From positions 1-64,000 of IMG/VR virus record IMGVR_UViG_3300027736_000027: a stretch of 64,000 bases of DNA. One strand, given 5' to 3'. The notes under the pieces were generated by a model that was not told the DNA's origin, searched no databases, and saw only the letters and a list, made by a program, of their open reading frames with translations. Origin of the DNA: a virus. The first letter of the stretch is position 1. Every line of letters starts with the position of its first letter. Positions 55,291 through 63,829 of the stretch are shown piece by piece. The position numbers and the translations under genes are program-made.

Positions 55291-56265
55291 TTAGGATTGA
55301 TTTTTTTCTAATATACTTTTATCATCAAATGGTAAATAGGTTTCACGTAGATTTGCAAAGTACATTCGATATTTAATTAGGGCAAGGTCTTTCATTTTAC
55401 ACTCAAGCTCGATATCAAACGTACGGTTATAGGTATTTATTTGTTCATAAATATAGTCCGCATGAGACCGCGCAATTACTGATGCATCTTCGTAGGTTTT
55501 TTTGCAACTTGAATAATGAGTTAATTGAGTAGCATTACCCCAAGTGGTTGAGGCTAGAATTAAAGCCTCTTCTTCAGTAAGCCCGCTGGTATTAAATCGG
55601 TGATGGTGAAAGTCAAAGGTAATTGGTGTTGATATTTTTTTATAAATTAAATTATATAGGTCAACTACTGAATATTGAGTTTCTTTATCATCATTTTCAA
55701 CAACAAGCCGCTTTTTTGTATTGGCTGATAACTTTTCAAAGTTAATACAGAATCGCTCAGCTGCTGCCTCTTTATCACCATACGTGCCGCCAACATGGAT
55801 ATTAATTGGAAACTCATGAGTTAACGGCAAGCCCATCAGATCCATAATTTCACAGTGCTGATCCAGATCCTTTAGCGTTTTTCTAACAACTGACTCGTTT
55901 GGAGATGGTAATACATCAAATTGACCAGGGTGCATTGATATGCGTATACCATTTGCGGTAACAAACTCGCCAATCTTTTGTAAATCCTTTAAAATTTCAG
56001 AAAAATTAGGAAGCTTTTGAATTTCATATTCTGACATCCATGGAAAAATATCGCTTGATATTCGATATACATAGATTTCATGTGTTAGATTCCAGCTTAG
56101 AATTGCAAGAACATCTTTTATATTTTGGTGTGCTAATAAACTACAGTAGTCTTGACCTTTTGCCTGAAAGGTCCTCTTAATCATTCCACGATTTGCTGTA
56201 ATTTTTCTACTGGCTAATGATAAATTAATACAACAATAGCCCAAACGTACATTATTATCTTTCAT
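55291..56265 (-). CDS. UV damage endonuclease, UvdE/UVDE family (324 aa)
   Basis: Nicks DNA 5' of UV photoproducts and other lesions. The TIM-barrel motifs of UvdE are readable: RLGYCCINLSLA near the N-terminus, RISMHPGQFDVL (about 110-120), the metal-ligand segments IHVGG (about 162), VENDDK (about 193) and the FDFHHHRF motif (about 220-227). Length is typical. Part of the 53-59 kb repair block, as expected for a phage exposed to sunlight or carrying its own repair set. Confidence 0.85.
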   Translation of the reverse strand: MKDNNVRLGYCCINLSLASRKITANRGMIKRTFQAKGQDYCSLLAHQNIKDVLAILSWNLTHEIYVYRISSDIFPWMSEYEIQKLPNFSEILKDLQKIGEFVTANGIRISMHPGQFDVLPSPNESVVRKTLKDLDQHCEIMDLMGLPLTHEFPINIHVGGTYGDKEAAAERFCINFEKLSANTKKRLVVENDDKETQYSVVDLYNLIYKKISTPITFDFHHHRFNTSGLTEEEALILASTTWGNATQLTHYSSCKKTYEDASVIARSHADYIYEQINTYNRTFDIELECKMKDLALIKYRMYFANLRETYLPFDDKSILEKNQS

Positions 56266-56289
56266 AATATTATTATACTACAAAATATA

Positions 56290-56922
56290 TTAAATTTGAC
56301 CAGTTGATTGGTAATCGGTAGTTGCAGTTCTGATAACTCTAACCACATCTAGTGCATCTTGCAGAGCCTCATGGGCTACTTTACGTGTTAATTTACATCG
56401 ATCCATACAGGTCTGTAAATTAGGTAAACTTTTATCAACCTGCCAATCCATTAATAAGATTGCTGGATCTATAATTCGCTGCCGGATTTGAATTTTATTT
56501 GACCAACCTGATAATTTTTCTAAAAATAATTTATCAAAAGTGGCAAAGTTTTTGCCAGCAACGGTTATACTAATTTGACTGGCGGTTTCATTGACTGGGC
56601 CTAACCCATTTGAGTTTAGCCACATTGAAAAAGACTGGACAACCAGTGATTCAGGTAAAATATTATACTCACTTCTAATTGCAAGACGATCCTCTTTATT
56701 TGAAGTTTGTAATTTTGCTAGAATTGATAAAATAGGTTGATTCATATCTAGAGCAAATGCCTGCCCAGTATATTTAGCGTGCTCAACAATACACTTAAAT
56801 TTAGGCAGTTGATCAAACGGTACCACATTTAAGGTATCTTCAATAACTGCACCAATTTGAAGAATTTGACAATATTCTGGATCTAATCCAGTGGTCTCAA
56901 TATCAATACTAACAAACCGCAT
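56290..56922 (-). CDS. DnaQ-like 3'-5' exonuclease (210 aa)
   Basis: The N-terminal motif MRFVSIDIETTGL contains the D-x-E of exonuclease domain motif Exo I (D7, E9). FDKLF-type Exo II occurs at about residue 130 (GKNFATFDKLFLE), and AHEALQDALDVV near the C-terminus fits Exo III (H-x(4)-D). Likely a proofreading or trimming exonuclease. Together with the ligase and SSB-like protein it forms a replication and repair module. Confidence 0.85.
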   Translation of the reverse strand: MRFVSIDIETTGLDPEYCQILQIGAVIEDTLNVVPFDQLPKFKCIVEHAKYTGQAFALDMNQPILSILAKLQTSNKEDRLAIRSEYNILPESLVVQSFSMWLNSNGLGPVNETASQISITVAGKNFATFDKLFLEKLSGWSNKIQIRQRIIDPAILLMDWQVDKSLPNLQTCMDRCKLTRKVAHEALQDALDVVRVIRTATTDYQSTGQI

Positions 56923-56931
56923 GGTTATATT

Positions 56932-57333
56932 CTAAAAAGGTAAATCATCATCAGTTAACTCATCAAGTAGAGTTGTTGATTTAGTGATAGGTGCTGATGT
57001 ATGAATATCATCAAAGTCGGTATCATCAGAAGAGTTTCCAATTTCTGCTCTTTTTTGACCACTAATTCTCCAAGCTTCAAGAGTTGTGAAATATTTTACT
57101 TGACCCGTTTTATCAGTCCAGTCGCGGCCCTTTGGGTTAAATGATACAGTAACAGTATCTCCGATACCAAATGACTCCAGCATATCGCATTTTTCTTGTA
57201 CTAATTGAAATAGTATTTTTTGTGGGTACTTATCCCCTGTCTCAACGACAAATTCGCGTTTACGAAATCCTTTGTTAAATGTTTGGGCTGGAAATGCCTC
57301 AATGATTACCCCTGTTAATTCAAAATTGCTCAT
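56932..57333 (-). CDS. DUF3127 / SSB-like protein with SSB-type acidic tip (133 aa)
   Basis: The core (ELTGVIIEAF...KREFVVETGDKYPQKILFQLV...GDTVTVSFNPKGRDW) matches the DUF3127 family common in Bacteroidetes, which is thought to be OB-fold and SSB-like. The C-terminus ends DELTDDDLPF, the same acidic tip (D-D-D-[LI]-P-F) that SSB uses to recruit repair and replication partners. Likely the phage single-stranded DNA-binding protein. Confidence 0.75.
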   Translation of the reverse strand: MSNFELTGVIIEAFPAQTFNKGFRKREFVVETGDKYPQKILFQLVQEKCDMLESFGIGDTVTVSFNPKGRDWTDKTGQVKYFTTLEAWRISGQKRAEIGNSSDDTDFDDIHTSAPITKSTTLLDELTDDDLPF

Positions 57334-57334
57334 G

Positions 57335-57817
57335 TTAAAAGTTTTGATTTGTTATTTTTATATTATAGTTTTTAAAGTTTTTAAAATCTTCGCGATCAGC
57401 CTCGAGTCTACGCTCAACTGAATCGCCTGGCATTTTTCTCTCCAGTAATCTCTGTTTTCTTACCTCTTCATCAATGTCTAAATAAATTACAGTTGATGTT
57501 TTTCTATCATCTTCGGATAATTGATTTAGACCAGACGGTGTCATAATAAAAATATCATCATTATAAAACTGCTTTTTAGTTGTTCCATAAATCCATCCAT
57601 TAAATGCAACCCATTCATAAAATTCGCATTTATCAATCATGTCCTGCGCATCAGGCTGTTTAATAAAAAAATAATCTTGACCGCCTATTTCATCTGGTCT
57701 TGGAGGTCTAGTTGTATAGCTCACAGCATATTTAAAACCTTGAGCCTCAAATGTTTTACGAATATAGTCTTTGCCACTTGCAGCCTTACCTACTAATATT
57801 ATTCGTTTGTGTTTCAT
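57335..57817 (-). CDS. Guanylate kinase-like nucleotide kinase (160 aa)
   Basis: Phosphorylates GMP/dGMP to the diphosphate. The P-loop GKAASGKDY is at residues 10-18, the GMP-binding segment SYTTRPPRPDEIGGQDYFFI at about 33-52, and the lid region (RLLERKMPGDSVERRLEADR) near 122-142. Slightly shorter than typical guanylate kinases (about 200 residues). May feed dNTP synthesis for phage DNA or modified bases. Overlaps no neighbours; about 5 bp from the ligase gene. Confidence 0.85.
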   Translation of the reverse strand: MKHKRIILVGKAASGKDYIRKTFEAQGFKYAVSYTTRPPRPDEIGGQDYFFIKQPDAQDMIDKCEFYEWVAFNGWIYGTTKKQFYNDDIFIMTPSGLNQLSEDDRKTSTVIYLDIDEEVRKQRLLERKMPGDSVERRLEADREDFKNFKNYNIKITNQNF

Positions 57818-57821
57818 ATTG

Positions 57822-59117
57822 TTAAAATTCTCTAGCCTTTCCGTATATACCTTTGAATACTGGAAATCTTAATGAATGTGCACCGTGTTGGTCGGTTGTT
57901 TGTTCAAAAAATTGTACCGTTATTATTTTACCTAAAATTTCATTTGGGTTTTGGTGATAGTATCTGCGCTGTTCAAGATTAAAACCTGAACCTACTCTTA
58001 CCGTATTACCCTTATGCTCTACCATTACGGCCTTTAGCATAACCTCTTCAACCTCTTTACCTGCATCAATTATACGATTGACATCTGAATCTAGTCCAGT
58101 TACTGTATACTCAGCATCGTGCATCTTTTTAACTTTTAACAGATTTTTTGAGCGACGGCCTTCATAACCAACATCATGTCTAATCATTATACCTTCATAG
58201 CCCATTGCTGATGCATCAGCTACTAATACTTCAAAATGATCACGACTCTCTACTTTAAACTGATACAGTGGCTCGGCAAATTCAAGTTCTACCTCTTCAA
58301 ATAGTGTACTTATTATTACAAGCCTGGCGGTTAATGATATTTCGCCGGAACCTTTTTCAAATTCATCAAGCGTTAATAGGTCAAATATATGATATTTTGG
58401 CGACTTAATTACGTGATCTTTTTTACCAATTTCTTTTATTACACCCTGAAAATCTTCAAGACCAGACTCTTGCATTAGGCAAACTTCTCCGTCCAGCACA
58501 GTTGACCTTAAGCCTAATTTTTTAAGATCAGTAGCTAGATTAGCCAAGGTTAAAAACTCTTTACCTTGTCTGGAAAAAAACTTTATTTCTCCAACCTTAT
58601 CAATAACGGCAATACACCGGACTCCATCAAGCTTACGACTTGCCCACCAGGTTTGAGTCTCAAAGTCTATCTTTTTTTCAGCAGATTCAAATTTTTCAGC
58701 CAAGGCTACATTAAAAGTTGGAACTGTTCCAGGTAAAACTGAATTAATTAGGGTGGCCGTTGCTCGGGTTTTTATATTACGATCAACAATATCATAGATG
58801 ACATCTGAGAACTCCGGATATGTTGCAATAAAACCATTAACACACTGAATTGCAGTGTGGCCAGTCACATGCTTATCGTTTAGATCATCAAGTAACTGAA
58901 ATAAGTCATTATAGTTATATACTAAAGTTAGATCTGATCGCTTTTTAAGATTAGCAGAGGTTACATGGTACTGTTTAAATGGAGAATATGTATATTCAAA
59001 TATTTTTCTTAAGAACGGAGAATCATATTTTAATAGAATCTGCTTCTTTATAAGGACTGAAGAGTTAGATTTCATCTCTTCAATAAAGTTTTGTAACTGT
59101 ATAAAATCATTTTGCAT
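57822..59117 (-). CDS. ATP-dependent DNA ligase (431 aa)
   Basis: Seals nicks using ATP. Motif I is K-L-D-G (SRKLDGVRC, nucleophilic K162), followed by motif III (DGEVCLMQ), motif IIIa-like (KYHIFDLLTLDEF), motif IV (YEGIMIRH, about residue 308) and motif V (RSKNLLKVKKMHDAEYTVTG). The C-terminal OB domain (TVRVGSGFNLEQRR, KIITVQFFEQT) is complete. The N-terminal 150 residues are a helical domain, the T4-ligase type layout. Confidence 0.92.
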   Translation of the reverse strand: MQNDFIQLQNFIEEMKSNSSVLIKKQILLKYDSPFLRKIFEYTYSPFKQYHVTSANLKKRSDLTLVYNYNDLFQLLDDLNDKHVTGHTAIQCVNGFIATYPEFSDVIYDIVDRNIKTRATATLINSVLPGTVPTFNVALAEKFESAEKKIDFETQTWWASRKLDGVRCIAVIDKVGEIKFFSRQGKEFLTLANLATDLKKLGLRSTVLDGEVCLMQESGLEDFQGVIKEIGKKDHVIKSPKYHIFDLLTLDEFEKGSGEISLTARLVIISTLFEEVELEFAEPLYQFKVESRDHFEVLVADASAMGYEGIMIRHDVGYEGRRSKNLLKVKKMHDAEYTVTGLDSDVNRIIDAGKEVEEVMLKAVMVEHKGNTVRVGSGFNLEQRRYYHQNPNEILGKIITVQFFEQTTDQHGAHSLRFPVFKGIYGKAREF

Positions 59118-59140
59118 AAAACTATTATACTAAATAAAAC

Positions 59141-59170
59141 AAAAAAAGCCGAATTTCTTCAGCTTTTTTA
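59141..59170. terminator. A/T-tailed hairpin between ligase and the gene at 59190
   Basis: AAAAAAGC-12 nt-GCTTTTTT, T-run on both strands. Confidence 0.6.
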
Positions 59171-59189
59171 AAAATTTATTTAAGTAAAA

Positions 59190-60692
59190 CTATTTTTTGT
59201 AAAAATCATTAAACGTTTTTAGTCGAGTAAAGTTAATAGATTCAGTAACTGCAGTGAATCCGCCGGTACCGCCTTGATCAGCTTGAGATGCTTCCTTTTG
59301 CATGCCTTGAGAAATCTTGTCAACTTGTCCAGCGAGAGGTCCTGATCCTGTAATACCTGCCCAATAACCGTTACATAGAGAAAGCATGTCTCCACTAATT
59401 TCAGAAGAAACACAATACTCGTAAAAGTCTCCGTCTTCTCCAAAATTCTTAGCCCATGATTGCATAACCGCCTGTGCTGTTTTTGGACTAAGTGTAGTAA
59501 TCATGAATGTGATTTGTAATTCATTACTACCGTCTGTATAACCTTTTGCTAATTCTTTGATTTGCGTACAAAATGCAAATGCTGCATCTTCTGCTGTAAA
59601 GTTTTGAACTTCTTGTTGTTCTGGATCCTCTGAGGCGGCAGCCGCTAGTCCTTGGCCAGCCGCGAGGCCTGCACCTGCACCTGCACCGATTTTTGCACCG
59701 ACTTTTGCAAAATAACCTGCCTTAGTTATTGCTGAGAAACCTGATTTTGCTAGGTCAGCGTCCTTTGCACCCTTTGCGAGCGTTGCAACGTTTGCCGCTC
59801 CGTTAATTCCAACCCCAGTTACTTTATTTGTTCCTTTTGCTGCAGTTAAGCCGCTTCTAAACCCTCTGAGACCGCCTTTTAATTTATTAATTGATCCAGC
59901 TGCTCTAACCATTTTGGCTCCACTAATAAGTCCTCTAGCAGCGGCACCAACTCCAAATGTACAGAGTCCAATTGCAACGTCTACAACCAATGATTGTAAA
60001 AAATCTACACCTATTGCTGCTGAAATTTCTCCATCGGTAATGGTATCACCATAAACTGCCCGAGCTAAAACTTCAGGAGTTCCAGAGAAGTCTGCTTCAA
60101 CTGCGTCCATTAGAGACTCATTGTATGCGCTCTGATATGCAGTACCTAATGCTTTAAATATTTCAGGTATATCCGCGTTTTTGTCATAACCAATACGATA
60201 AATTGCTCCAGCTAGTGCACCAAGTTTATCTTCATCTGTTCCAAAATTTAATCCAAAAATTGAACTTCCTTCAACTCCTTTTCTAAATTGAGTTGCTAAG
60301 AAATTCATATCTAGTCCTTCAATTACCCGTGCCGTTGAATCAAAATCAATATAAACTCCAGATTTTCCATCTGCTGTTTTACCACCAGCTACATAGATTG
60401 AAATTGCGTATTCTTTATCTCCGATTTTTATAGTAAGTCTATTTGGGCCAGGCGAACGTGCTTCTACTAGATTTGCTGCCTCAGTATTAATTTTTAAAAA
60501 TTCTGGATCTTGAACTGCCTTACCTGCGTTATCAATAATTAATTTCTTAACTGCCTTAACTTCAGGAGAATCCGATTCTTGAATTGAAATAGTGTTTGTA
60601 CTTACGTCACCAGCCGCTTCATTTAGCGAATAGTAGCCTAAAGATTTGTTCTCGTGTAGTAGTGCGTAATTTAATAGGTTAATCTGTTTCAT
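59190..60692 (-). CDS. Large leader-tagged protein with glycine-rich hydrophobic centre (500 aa)
   Basis: The leader is MKQINLLNYALLHENKS (L-H-E then N) with a second possible site at residue 25 (L-N-E then A). Residues about 240-350 are rich in Gly, Ala and Lys (FGVGAAARGLISGAKMVRAAGSINKL..., KIGAGAGAGLAAGQGLAAAA), resembling amphipathic or membrane-inserting segments found in phage ejection proteins. N- and C-terminal parts are acidic and helical. Likely an ejected pilot-type protein; inferred. Confidence 0.65.
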   Translation of the reverse strand: MKQINLLNYALLHENKSLGYYSLNEAAGDVSTNTISIQESDSPEVKAVKKLIIDNAGKAVQDPEFLKINTEAANLVEARSPGPNRLTIKIGDKEYAISIYVAGGKTADGKSGVYIDFDSTARVIEGLDMNFLATQFRKGVEGSSIFGLNFGTDEDKLGALAGAIYRIGYDKNADIPEIFKALGTAYQSAYNESLMDAVEADFSGTPEVLARAVYGDTITDGEISAAIGVDFLQSLVVDVAIGLCTFGVGAAARGLISGAKMVRAAGSINKLKGGLRGFRSGLTAAKGTNKVTGVGINGAANVATLAKGAKDADLAKSGFSAITKAGYFAKVGAKIGAGAGAGLAAGQGLAAAASEDPEQQEVQNFTAEDAAFAFCTQIKELAKGYTDGSNELQITFMITTLSPKTAQAVMQSWAKNFGEDGDFYEYCVSSEISGDMLSLCNGYWAGITGSGPLAGQVDKISQGMQKEASQADQGGTGGFTAVTESINFTRLKTFNDFYKK

Positions 60693-60724
60693 TAGTTATG
60701 TAAGATTTTTTTAATTTTTTTTGA

Positions 60725-61801
60725 CTAGACTGGTTTATTAATATAGATAAAACCGTTTGTACCGGCTGTACCGGCTGTGCCTGCCGTACCTGCAGTACCG
60801 GCAGTACCGGCGGTACCTGCTGTACCAGAGGTACCAGATTTGGTTAACTCAGAGGCATCCCATATTTCTGGTAATCTATTATTACCTGCTGGCTTGCTAG
60901 TTGGCACTAGTAATTTAACTAGTGTACAGTATTTAGCAAGTTTTTCTAGATCAGCGGCTTCAATTGAATTATGTGGAGTATTTAACTTATCATCAAGTAG
61001 AGCACCATATGCCAGTGCAGTTTTTGGTCCGTATGTTCCGTCTGCTGAACCAAGTATAGCTGAAAGTTTTAGATCAGGCAGGGCTTTACTAAATTCAGGA
61101 GCTAATAATATTAACTGAGCAAATTTTACTTCTCTACCCTTTAATCCAGACTTAGCAAGTGTACCGATATTAGGAACACCTTTACTTAACAGCTTATCTT
61201 TTAAAAATGCAAGTACATCAGCATCGGCTGCTGGTAATACAATAGGATCCTTTTTATTTTGATCATCCTTCTTTTCCTCTTCTTTTATTTTTTCCTTATG
61301 CTCTTCCGTTTTAGGATTAACCTTTTGACCGTCTACAACCAGCTTATCCATATCAGTATCTAACCAGACATTTATACCACCAGGTTTCAGATACGGCGGT
61401 ACATTAGGGACCTTTGCCATATCAAAACGATCAGCCATTCTAAACGATAGTACTGCTCTTAATATCGCATTGTCATTATTAAATATTTGAGGTATAACTC
61501 CTCTTTGTTTGAGTGTATCTACTGTAATAAACACAAAGGTACCGGTTGCTGCCTTTTTAAATTTTTCATCACTTGCTAAATATGTTTCAAGATGTGTTTT
61601 AACTAGTGCTAGTGCTTGGTCTTTCGTTGCCTCATTTGGTGGATTAATTTTTGCAACTACTGAAAAGTTAGCTGTCTCACCGGCGTTTTTATCTGGTGTA
61701 TTAAGGTTGAGTTTTACAACTTCGTCTTGTTTTTCGTTAATCGGTGAAAAACTTGCTGAATTTGATTCAGTTAGGAATTGACTAAATGATTTAAATATCA
61801 T
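60725..61801 (-). CDS. Leader-tagged protein with peptidoglycan-binding-like segment and GTA repeats (358 aa)
   Basis: Leader MIFKSFSQFLTES (L-T-E then S after residue 12). The middle is Lys/Asp-rich. Near residues 245-265 (SADGTYGPKTALAYGALL) is a D-G-x-x-G-P-x-T peptidoglycan-binding-like segment. The C-terminus carries a run of GTA repeats (GTSGTAGTAGTAGTAG...), encoded by tandem 9-bp DNA repeats (about 60756-60832) with slippage potential, ending NGFIYINKPV. Related in design to the gene at 37654. Confidence 0.7.
   Translation of the reverse strand: MIFKSFSQFLTESNSASFSPINEKQDEVVKLNLNTPDKNAGETANFSVVAKINPPNEATKDQALALVKTHLETYLASDEKFKKAATGTFVFITVDTLKQRGVIPQIFNNDNAILRAVLSFRMADRFDMAKVPNVPPYLKPGGINVWLDTDMDKLVVDGQKVNPKTEEHKEKIKEEEKKDDQNKKDPIVLPAADADVLAFLKDKLLSKGVPNIGTLAKSGLKGREVKFAQLILLAPEFSKALPDLKLSAILGSADGTYGPKTALAYGALLDDKLNTPHNSIEAADLEKLAKYCTLVKLLVPTSKPAGNNRLPEIWDASELTKSGTSGTAGTAGTAGTAGTAGTAGTAGTNGFIYINKPV
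60757..60832 (-). repeat. Tandem 9-bp repeat encoding Gly-Thr-Ala
   Basis: ACCGGCTGT / GCCTGCCGTACCTGC-type units in a row inside the gene at 60725. Copy number could vary by slippage. Confidence 0.6.
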
Positions 61802-61892
61802 AAATTTATTTACTTTTTTTATAATTAACTAAATAATATATTAGTTATACATAGTTATTTATATAGCATACATTAAGGATAAATAACTCTAT

Positions 61893-63020
61893 ATGAAATA
61901 TCTTTTTGAATTTGCAGAATATTTAGAGTCAACTGCACCGGATCAATCATTTGGAATACTTGGTGATGCTGGCACAGACTCTCAATTTGGTGAACAAACT
62001 GGTTATTTTAAAGAGTTAATTCAGTATGCAGCTGACTCAGGCGTTGATGCCTTTGTATTTACTGACTTTACCTCAACCGACTGTACGGCCTGGACCCTAG
62101 CTAATGATAACTGGACCTCATCCGTTAGAGGATTACCTGCGGTATTTTACGATAGAAGCTTTAAAAATAAAACAGATAAAGGTAAAACTTCAAATACCCG
62201 ATTTTTATTAAATTGTGGGTGTACTCCATTAAACAGTCCAGATTTTAGAAAAGTATCACTTGATAAATATTTAACCCATGAAACCTTAATAAATGAAGAC
62301 CTTGGAAAATTAAAGATTCCATATACTCAAAAATACAGTAAATCAAGTCTTATTAAGTTTATGAGTAATTATCCTGAAGCTATTATTAAACCTAGATTTG
62401 GCTCAGGCGGTAAAGGTATAATTAAGGTATCTAAAAACAAGTCAGGCTATTTAATTAACTATTTAGATAAGTCAACCTCTGCGACTGACTTAAATTTAGC
62501 AAATCGCATTGATGAAGTTCGTAAAAGCATGAGGTCCAATGGCCGAATTTATATTATTCAGGAGTGTATTGCGCTACCTCAATATAATGGTGGAGTATTT
62601 GATGTTAGGGTAATGTATCAAAGGGATAAGGCTAAAAAACCAGTAAGAACCGGCATGGCAGTTAGACTTGCTGCTCCCAGTAAAATTACAGCAAATTTAC
62701 ATCAAGGCGGCAGTAAAGAAACCCTAAGTAATATTTTAAAATCAATATTTAATCAAGACATAGACGGTCCCATTGCCCAGTCAATTAGAGATGCATCACA
62801 GGTAATATTTGATATTTTAGATAAAAAGTGTGGACCGATTGGAGAAATTGGATTGGATTTTTTAATTGATCAAAGCGGCGAAATCCACCTACTAGAGGTA
62901 AATTCAATTCCAGGAAGGAATTTATTTAAAATATTACCGGATATTAGAAAAACTGCAATTCAAAGGCCAGTTGACTATGCCAAACGGTTGTTAAAGGATC
63001 TTACCAAAAAAAGCCGCTAA
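61893..63020 (+). CDS. ATP-grasp enzyme, YheC/YheD-like (375 aa)
   Basis: ATP-dependent ligase fold. The ATP-grasp core is at about residues 160-340: IIKPRFGSGGKGIIKV (ATP-binding Lys and glycine loop), YIIQECIALPQYNGGVFDVRVMYQ, and GPIGEIGLDFLIDQSGEIHLLEVNSIPGR (Mg-binding E and N). The N-terminal 150 residues resemble the domain before ATP-grasp in YheC/YheD-like proteins. MKYLFEFAEYLES has a weak leader-like start. Likely joins an amino group to a carboxylate; substrate unknown. Unusual in a phage. Confidence 0.75.
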   Translation: MKYLFEFAEYLESTAPDQSFGILGDAGTDSQFGEQTGYFKELIQYAADSGVDAFVFTDFTSTDCTAWTLANDNWTSSVRGLPAVFYDRSFKNKTDKGKTSNTRFLLNCGCTPLNSPDFRKVSLDKYLTHETLINEDLGKLKIPYTQKYSKSSLIKFMSNYPEAIIKPRFGSGGKGIIKVSKNKSGYLINYLDKSTSATDLNLANRIDEVRKSMRSNGRIYIIQECIALPQYNGGVFDVRVMYQRDKAKKPVRTGMAVRLAAPSKITANLHQGGSKETLSNILKSIFNQDIDGPIAQSIRDASQVIFDILDKKCGPIGEIGLDFLIDQSGEIHLLEVNSIPGRNLFKILPDIRKTAIQRPVDYAKRLLKDLTKKSR

Positions 63021-63031
63021 TGCGGCTTTTT
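63006..63031. terminator. Intrinsic terminator after the ATP-grasp gene
   Basis: AAAAAGCCGC-TAAT-GCGGCTTTTT, T-run on the plus strand; the gene's own TAA stop codon lies in the loop. Confidence 0.85.
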
Positions 63032-63050
63032 AATTTAAAATAAAACGATG

Positions 63051-63254
63051 TTACATTAGTTTAATTGTATTATAGAGTTTAAGTCTATTTTTAGCATTTC
63101 CATTTGAATATTTATCCCAAATAACAGAGGACTCAGTATCCATAAAGGAATAGGCATCAGCCGCAGTCATGTATTTTTCAAATAATTCATGGCTAGATGA
63201 AGCTGCTGCTAATTTAATTAAGTCAATATCTAATAATCGCCTATGATATCCCAT
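63051..63254 (-). CDS. Small helical protein (67 aa)
   Basis: MGYHRRLLDIDLIKLAAASSSHELFEKYMTAADAYSFMD... Helical and Tyr-rich. Its start overlaps the stop of the gene at 63254 (TAATG-type). Not recognised. Confidence 0.6.
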   Translation of the reverse strand: MGYHRRLLDIDLIKLAAASSSHELFEKYMTAADAYSFMDTESSVIWDKYSNGNAKNRLKLYNTIKLM

Positions 63255-63778
63255 TAATTAGAGGCTGGGGTGGTTTCAGTTTCTCGTAATTTTGCAATTT
63301 CAGAATCTAATGATTTCATTTCCATAATTACAGTATTTAAAGCAATTGCAATTCTAAATACACGCTGTGCAGTATCTAAGCCAGAGCCTTCATATCTATT
63401 TAAAATTAAGGCACAGGCTTCAATTGCAGATGCTGATAAATTTGCAGTAGGATTATCAATTCCACTATTAGTAGCTGCCTCTAGTGTTCCAATTGCAGAC
63501 GAAAAGCCTAAATAGCAAGTCATTAACATAAAAGCCTCATTTGGACCAATAAATGGAAATTTGTTATTACAGCCATTTTTAATCCATTTTAAATCAGTTA
63601 AGTCTAAATTAATAGCCCAATATCCAGTACGCTTATTAATTAATTTGTCAAGTTCTGACATTTCTTTAGCCTCAGGCTCAGTGGTAGTTTCAGTAGATGG
63701 TTCAGAGCCTGCAACTATTTCAGTATCAGGTGAATCCATTACTAGTGAATCAGTAATTAAGTCGGTTGTTTTTTTCAT
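63254..63778 (-). CDS. Hypothetical helical protein (174 aa)
   Basis: The N-terminus is acidic with a Thr/Glu stretch (EIVAGSEPSTETTTEPEAKEMSELDKL), followed by a helical domain (FPFIGPNEAFMLMTCYLGFSSAIGTLEAATNSG). Not recognised. No leader. Confidence 0.6.
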   Translation of the reverse strand: MKKTTDLITDSLVMDSPDTEIVAGSEPSTETTTEPEAKEMSELDKLINKRTGYWAINLDLTDLKWIKNGCNNKFPFIGPNEAFMLMTCYLGFSSAIGTLEAATNSGIDNPTANLSASAIEACALILNRYEGSGLDTAQRVFRIAIALNTVIMEMKSLDSEIAKLRETETTPASN

Positions 63779-63829
63779 AAATTATTTGGTTTGTATTTAG
63801 ATTATCTTACTAAAAAAAATAGGCAAGTT

